Shown piece after piece: positions 4,857 to 7,605 of a stretch of DNA of 7,605 nt. Under the pieces are notes generated by a model, which was not told the DNA's origin, made no database searches, and worked only from the letters and a program-made list of their open reading frames with translations. Numbering within the stretch: position 1 is the stretch's first letter; each line of letters starts with the position of its first letter. Source of the DNA: an uncultured Eubacteriales bacterium (GTDB lineage Bacteria; Bacillota; Clostridia; UMGS1810); the NCBI GenBank assembly GCA_902493665.1, contig CABUQL010000053.1, positions 1 to 7,605 of the forward strand, in the 5' to 3' direction. Position numbers and translations under genes: made by a program.

Positions 4857-6476
4857 TTATTTTATAACGTCAATAATTTTTACATCTTCGGGTGAGATAT
4901 ACAAATCCAACATAGGCGGTATTTGAATATCAACATAGCAGACGTCGCCCAATTTGGGTTCAAGTGTTACATCAGATGCAATATTTATGAAATCCGAAAT
5001 TTTTTTGTCCGGAGATACTTTTGAAAATTCGATTTTAACTCTTATAACCGTGCCGTTTCCCATTGTACTTACAAGTGTGGGATAGTATGAAGTTTTAATA
5101 ACAAATCCGTTTGACGATGCGGTTTTTTCAACTTCGTTTAACATATCCCTGAATGATGAAGCAAGATTTGCTGCAATGCCTGTGCTTTCTTTTGCTTTGG
5201 TGTCGCCGAGTTTTTTCTCATAAACAAAGCTCGGAACATCTTTTAAAATGCACGAATAGTCTTCATAATTTGAAGGATATTTGTCAATCTGTTTGCTGAT
5301 AGATGCATTTGACGGTGTTGATGAATTGTAAATAAGCTGAGAACCTATAAGTTCGTCAAGCTGGAGCACAAGTGCCATAAACTGTTTTTTAGTGATTTTT
5401 TCATCAGGTTTTATTTCATCTGTACCGTACAAGTAAATGCCGCATGAGCTTGCAAAGTCAAGCTGCTTTTTAACTTTGTCGCTTACGTCTTTAACATCTG
5501 AATACGATGTTGTTTCAGTCGGCAGTACAAACGATTTTGTTACAAGTTTTCTTGAGTTGTAGCAAAGTTCGGCAAGCGTGTTTGAAACATTTGCTTCTTC
5601 ATTGCAAAAGCTCTCGGTAACTTTGTCAAGGCCTATACATTCTTTTCCGATTAAATATAAATCTTTTGCGTATTCGCCGTCAAAAAGCGTTTTTGCATAA
5701 GGATAAAGACTGTTTAAGTTTTTGCTGCGTGCACCGTATCTTAAAACCGCTCTTGCCATTTCGCCGTTTGTGATTGTTTCATCGGGCGAGTAGGGAGTGT
5801 CAAAAAGATTCAGCTGATTATATAACGATTTTAAAATATCGTCGGAAACCGTATCAACGAAATCTTTTGCTTTTGCATTCTTGTCAATATTTCTTGCTCT
5901 TACAATAAGCGCCGATGCCTCCGCACGTGTAAGCGTGTCTTTAAGACGGAGGTTGAAACCGTCATCGCCGACTATAAGACCGCTTTCATAACCCCATGCA
6001 ACCGCCGCTTTGTTTGTGCCCTGACGTGTGATTGCAAAAGGTGCATTTATGCCGTCAACGCTTCCGTTTCTCTTCCATATAAGATTAATAACGTCGTTTC
6101 TCGTAATTGCAATGTCCGGTTCAAAATAATCCCCGTTTCCCGCAAGCTGAGAATACATAATGTATTCATAACCCCAGTGGTCTGTCGGAACATCCTTAAA
6201 GTCGGTTGAAAAACGCTCTTCGCTTTTTCCTATCATTTTAACAAATTCCGCTCTTGTAACCGTTGCGTCCGGACGGAAAGTGCCGTCTTCGTACCCGGAT
6301 ATTGTGCCGTCGCCGATAAGCACGTTTATAAAGCTTTCGCCCCAGTGACCCGAAAGGTCCGAAAATGACGGCGCGGCAAGCGCCGATGCCGATGACAGAA
6401 TTACTGCCGACGACAAGACGGCTGCAATTGCTTTTTTGCAGTATTTATCAGATTTTTTTAAAATGTTATTTTTCAT
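4857..6476 (-). CDS. Secreted S-layer homology (SLH) repeat protein with unknown C-terminal domain
   Basis: The 539-residue protein begins with a classic signal peptide: basic MKNNILKKSDKYCKK, a hydrophobic stretch (16-34) and a likely cut after SALA. SLH repeat 1 (about 37-80) is near consensus: FSDLSGHWGESF, then GYEDGTFRPDATVTRAEF. Repeat 2 (93-135) and repeat 3 (about 155-195, LRLKDTLTRAEASALI) are weaker. Two further degenerate copies are visible at 205-247 (SPDETITNGEMARAV) and 326-372 (KPDEKITKKQFMALV). SLH triplets usually bind pyruvylated secondary cell-wall polymer, so the protein is probably held on the wall. Residues about 404-539 form a domain I do not recognise, with no sortase motif or membrane anchor. 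The ATG at 6476 is chosen because GAGGTG lies 6 bases upstream. It starts 5 bases after the kinase-like gene, so the two are probably cotranslated, and a terminator follows directly. Confidence 0.93.
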   Translation of the reverse strand: MKNNILKKSDKYCKKAIAAVLSSAVILSSASALAAPSFSDLSGHWGESFINVLIGDGTISGYEDGTFRPDATVTRAEFVKMIGKSEERFSTDFKDVPTDHWGYEYIMYSQLAGNGDYFEPDIAITRNDVINLIWKRNGSVDGINAPFAITRQGTNKAAVAWGYESGLIVGDDGFNLRLKDTLTRAEASALIVRARNIDKNAKAKDFVDTVSDDILKSLYNQLNLFDTPYSPDETITNGEMARAVLRYGARSKNLNSLYPYAKTLFDGEYAKDLYLIGKECIGLDKVTESFCNEEANVSNTLAELCYNSRKLVTKSFVLPTETTSYSDVKDVSDKVKKQLDFASSCGIYLYGTDEIKPDEKITKKQFMALVLQLDELIGSQLIYNSSTPSNASISKQIDKYPSNYEDYSCILKDVPSFVYEKKLGDTKAKESTGIAANLASSFRDMLNEVEKTASSNGFVIKTSYYPTLVSTMGNGTVIRVKIEFSKVSPDKKISDFINIASDVTLEPKLGDVCYVDIQIPPMLDLYISPEDVKIIDVIK

Positions 6477-6480
6477 TGGT

Positions 6481-6488
6481 ATCACCTC
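6481..6488 (-). promoter_or_regulatory. Ribosome binding site of the SLH gene, overlapping the kinase stop codon
   Basis: GAGGTGAT on the minus strand covers the TGA stop of the kinase-like gene (6482-6484) and ends 4 bases before the ATG at 6476. A GTG inside it (6485) is in frame and would overlap the stop as GTGA, but no Shine-Dalgarno lies upstream of that GTG, so the ATG is preferred. Translational coupling is likely. Confidence 0.8.
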
Positions 6489-7339
6489 AGATTTAATGTA
6501 TTTTTTACTGTTTCGACAGCGTCTCTTTCCATGTTGCAGCTAAGAAGATATATCGGAACGGTGTTGTAAAGCTTTGTAAAAAAGCTCATTATGTCCGATA
6601 CAAAAGATTTGAAAACAGGTTTTTTTGTTTCGTCAAAAAAACGCTTGAATGCATCTGACGGAGAAAGTTTTGTTACATTGTTTTCTTTTGCCTGCTCAAG
6701 AAAAAATATTGCTTTAAGCGGTACTGTTTTGTTGATGTTGATTCCCGATGAGCCCGCAAACGGTGTTCCGCACAGAAAAGCGGTGCCGTCTTTTAATCTT
6801 ATTGTTGGAGTGTCATCGTTAATAACAGATGTATTGTAATATTTTTTCCATAAAGATGTATGGGTTGATTTTCCCGTTCCGGATTTGCCCGAAAAGCAAA
6901 GACCGATTCCGTCATATTCTATAGATGAACTGTGGAAAACAACCGAGTCGTGCTCAAGAACAAAAAAAGAATAAATGTCGCTTATTGTGTAAAAGACAGA
7001 GCAGAACAAGTCAACTCCTATAAGATTTGTAATGTTCCAGTTGCGGAAAACGGCGGTGCTGCTTTTTTTGTCGAACACGATATGAGAGATTACGTTTTCA
7101 ACGCCATCTGCAAATTTTGCAAATTCATATCCGTTTTCATTGTTGTTTTTGTAATACCAGCCCTTATACGGACCGATAAACTCTTCTTTGTTTACAAAAA
7201 TGCTGTCATCTTCTACGTATTTAATTGTAAGGTCGGGTTTTTCAAAATTTTTAACTGCGTAGCTTTCAAGACAGGAGAGAGTTTTTTCTTCTGTAACACC
7301 CAAAAGCTCAATGTTAAAACCTGCTATACAGTATTTCAT
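6482..7339 (-). CDS. HPr kinase/PEPCK-fold P-loop kinase-like protein, substrate unknown
   Basis: The 285-residue protein has an unrecognised N-terminal part (1 to about 125) and a C-terminal HprK-like P-loop domain. H136 in VVFHSSSIEYDG, Walker A GKSGTGKST (151-159) and the acidic pair D175-D176 in SVINDD follow the order of HprK (histidine, Walker A, LIADD). CGTPFAGSSG (190-199) and VPLKAIFFLEQAKEN are typical of clostridial HprK-related proteins, which often occur with PqqD-like partners. The HprK hallmark after the acidic pair (LEIRGLG region) is absent, so HPr is not the expected target; it probably uses ATP on a small molecule or peptide (inference). No signal peptide or membrane segment is seen, so it is cytoplasmic. 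The ATG at 7339 is preferred over GTG at 7348 because GGTGA lies 5 bases upstream. It is the first gene of a unit with the SLH protein. Confidence 0.85.
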   Translation of the reverse strand: MKYCIAGFNIELLGVTEEKTLSCLESYAVKNFEKPDLTIKYVEDDSIFVNKEEFIGPYKGWYYKNNNENGYEFAKFADGVENVISHIVFDKKSSTAVFRNWNITNLIGVDLFCSVFYTISDIYSFFVLEHDSVVFHSSSIEYDGIGLCFSGKSGTGKSTHTSLWKKYYNTSVINDDTPTIRLKDGTAFLCGTPFAGSSGININKTVPLKAIFFLEQAKENNVTKLSPSDAFKRFFDETKKPVFKSFVSDIMSFFTKLYNTVPIYLLSCNMERDAVETVKNTLNLR

Positions 7340-7344
7340 AGTTT

Positions 7345-7349
7345 TCACC
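7345..7349 (-). promoter_or_regulatory. Weak ribosome binding site of the kinase-like gene
   Basis: GGTGA on the minus strand lies 5 bases before the ATG at 7339. The alternative GTG at 7348 sits inside this site and has no purine-rich sequence upstream, so the ATG is the better start. Confidence 0.55.
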
Positions 7350-7369
7350 GTTGTATATTTGTTAGGCGT

Positions 7370-7412
7370 CGGAAACTCAAAAATAATATACTTTTAATTT
7401 GTTAAGTTTCCG
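7370..7412. repeat. Inverted repeat CGGAAACT / AGTTTCCG in the kinase leader
   Basis: Perfect 8-base arms at 7370-7377 and 7405-7412 enclose 27 AT-rich bases. On the minus strand the pairing continues imperfectly inward with one G-T and further A-T pairs. It starts about 30 bases before the kinase-like start. It could be an operator around a promoter or a leader RNA hairpin. A candidate -10 (TATATT) lies in the loop but has no good -35. Confidence 0.5.
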
Positions 7413-7432
7413 TTTTTCATTTTGCCGGTTTT

Positions 7433-7457
7433 TAAAAAAGGAAAAAGACCTTTTTTA
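7433..7457. repeat. A/T-rich hairpin TAAAAAAGG / CCTTTTTTA
   Basis: Nine perfect base pairs with a 7-base loop. The 3' arm contains six Ts on either strand, so it could be a weak terminator or attenuator in either direction, but there is no separate T-run after it. A 9-codon Phe-rich reading frame on the minus strand (7432-7461) covers the same bases. Confidence 0.4.
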
Positions 7458-7537
7458 GCATTGTGCGCCCCAATATTTGTTTTATAAATCAGTAAAGATA
7501 TGTTTTAAGTAAAATTAAATAATTGATTTTATTTAAA

Positions 7538-7563
7538 ATGGCGGGTTAATTATAACCCGCCAT
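7538..7563 (-). terminator. Strong hairpin, probable terminator of a gene right of the window
   Basis: ATGGCGGGTTA and TAACCCGCCAT form a perfect 11-bp stem with an ATTA loop. On the minus strand TTTT then AAATAAAA follows, a modest T-run, while the plus-strand side is ATATATAAG. Leftward termination of an upstream minus-strand gene is the best reading. Confidence 0.65.
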
Positions 7564-7605
7564 ATATAAGCTAACTATTAAGTTTGATTAAGCAACCGAT
7601 TACAT

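Larger units (their letters stand above)
7340..7605. other. Leader region of the kinase-SLH operon and window edge
   Basis: No supported protein gene lies here. It holds the terminator-like hairpin 7538-7563, the A/T hairpin 7433-7457, the inverted repeat 7370-7412, and an 8-base direct repeat ATTTGTTA (7357-7364 and 7397-7404). Several AT-rich -10-like sequences exist, but none has a convincing -35, so I do not call a promoter. The last 35 bases may contain the end of a minus-strand gene: two frames read open into stops at 7571-7573 and 7578-7580, but the tails are too short to identify. Confidence 0.6.

Noticed and set aside
6477..6485. GTG start of the SLH gene forming a GTGA overlap with the kinase stop
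   Set aside because: No Shine-Dalgarno lies upstream of it, and the GTG itself is part of the GAGGTG site serving the ATG at 6476.
7351..7380. TTGAGT-17-TATACA promoter-like pair on the minus strand before the kinase-like gene
   Set aside because: Initiation would fall within or beyond the ribosome binding site at 7345-7349, leaving no usable leader.
6932..7405. 157-codon open frame on the plus strand opposite the kinase-like gene
   Set aside because: Antisense shadow of a well-supported gene; its protein has no recognisable motif and runs into the leader repeats.
7571..7605. 3' end of an upstream protein gene at the right edge
   Set aside because: Two minus-strand frames reach stops here, but about 10 residues are too few to choose a frame or identify a product.
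1..7605. CRISPR array, insertion sequence, phage genes or toxin-antitoxin pair
   Set aside because: No spaced repeat array, terminal inverted repeats with transposase, integrase or short paired genes could be found on either strand.

Overview
The window reads as a chromosomal piece from a low-GC member of the Bacillota, most likely class Clostridia. The signs are AT-rich intergenic DNA, strong AGGAGG/GAGGTG ribosome binding sites with frequent GTG and TTG starts, a surface protein with S-layer homology (SLH) repeats, and an ftsEX cluster followed by a murein hydrolase and a C-terminal processing protease. This placement rests on gene content and style; no marker gene fixes the genus. Every gene I can support lies on the minus strand, so the story runs from right to left.

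Right edge (7340-7605): a strong hairpin at 7538-7563 probably ends a gene lying beyond the window. It is followed by about 190 bases of AT-rich leader containing two inverted repeats. Next comes a two-gene unit: an HPr-kinase/PEPCK-fold P-loop kinase-like protein (6482-7339) and, 5 bases after it, a secreted SLH-repeat protein (4857-6476). A clear Rho-independent terminator (4811-4850) closes this unit.

Middle intergenic region (4541-4856): after that terminator there is a tRNA-T-arm-like motif next to a second, GC-rich terminator (4716-4740). Then come a tandem GTTAACAAA repeat and two candidate promoters with extended -10 elements that could drive the leftward operon.

Left operon (1-4540): a PucR/CdaR-type helix-turn-helix regulator, then ftsE, ftsX (overlapping by 11 bases), an M23 endopeptidase with a long coiled coil, and the start of an S41 C-terminal processing protease cut by the window edge. 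Spacing from ftsE onward is -11, +6 and +15 bases, typical of one translationally coupled transcript. The likely working unit is FtsE (ATPase) and FtsX (membrane permease-like subunit) controlling an extracytoplasmic peptidoglycan hydrolase whose zinc ligands are intact. The S41 protease may process or turn over envelope proteins. The regulator at the head may tune the operon, but that is inferred from position only.

Nothing here looks like a phage, transposon or CRISPR. The most unusual points are the kinase-SLH gene pair and the tRNA-like relic with its own terminator. The rest is a recognisable clostridial cell-envelope region.
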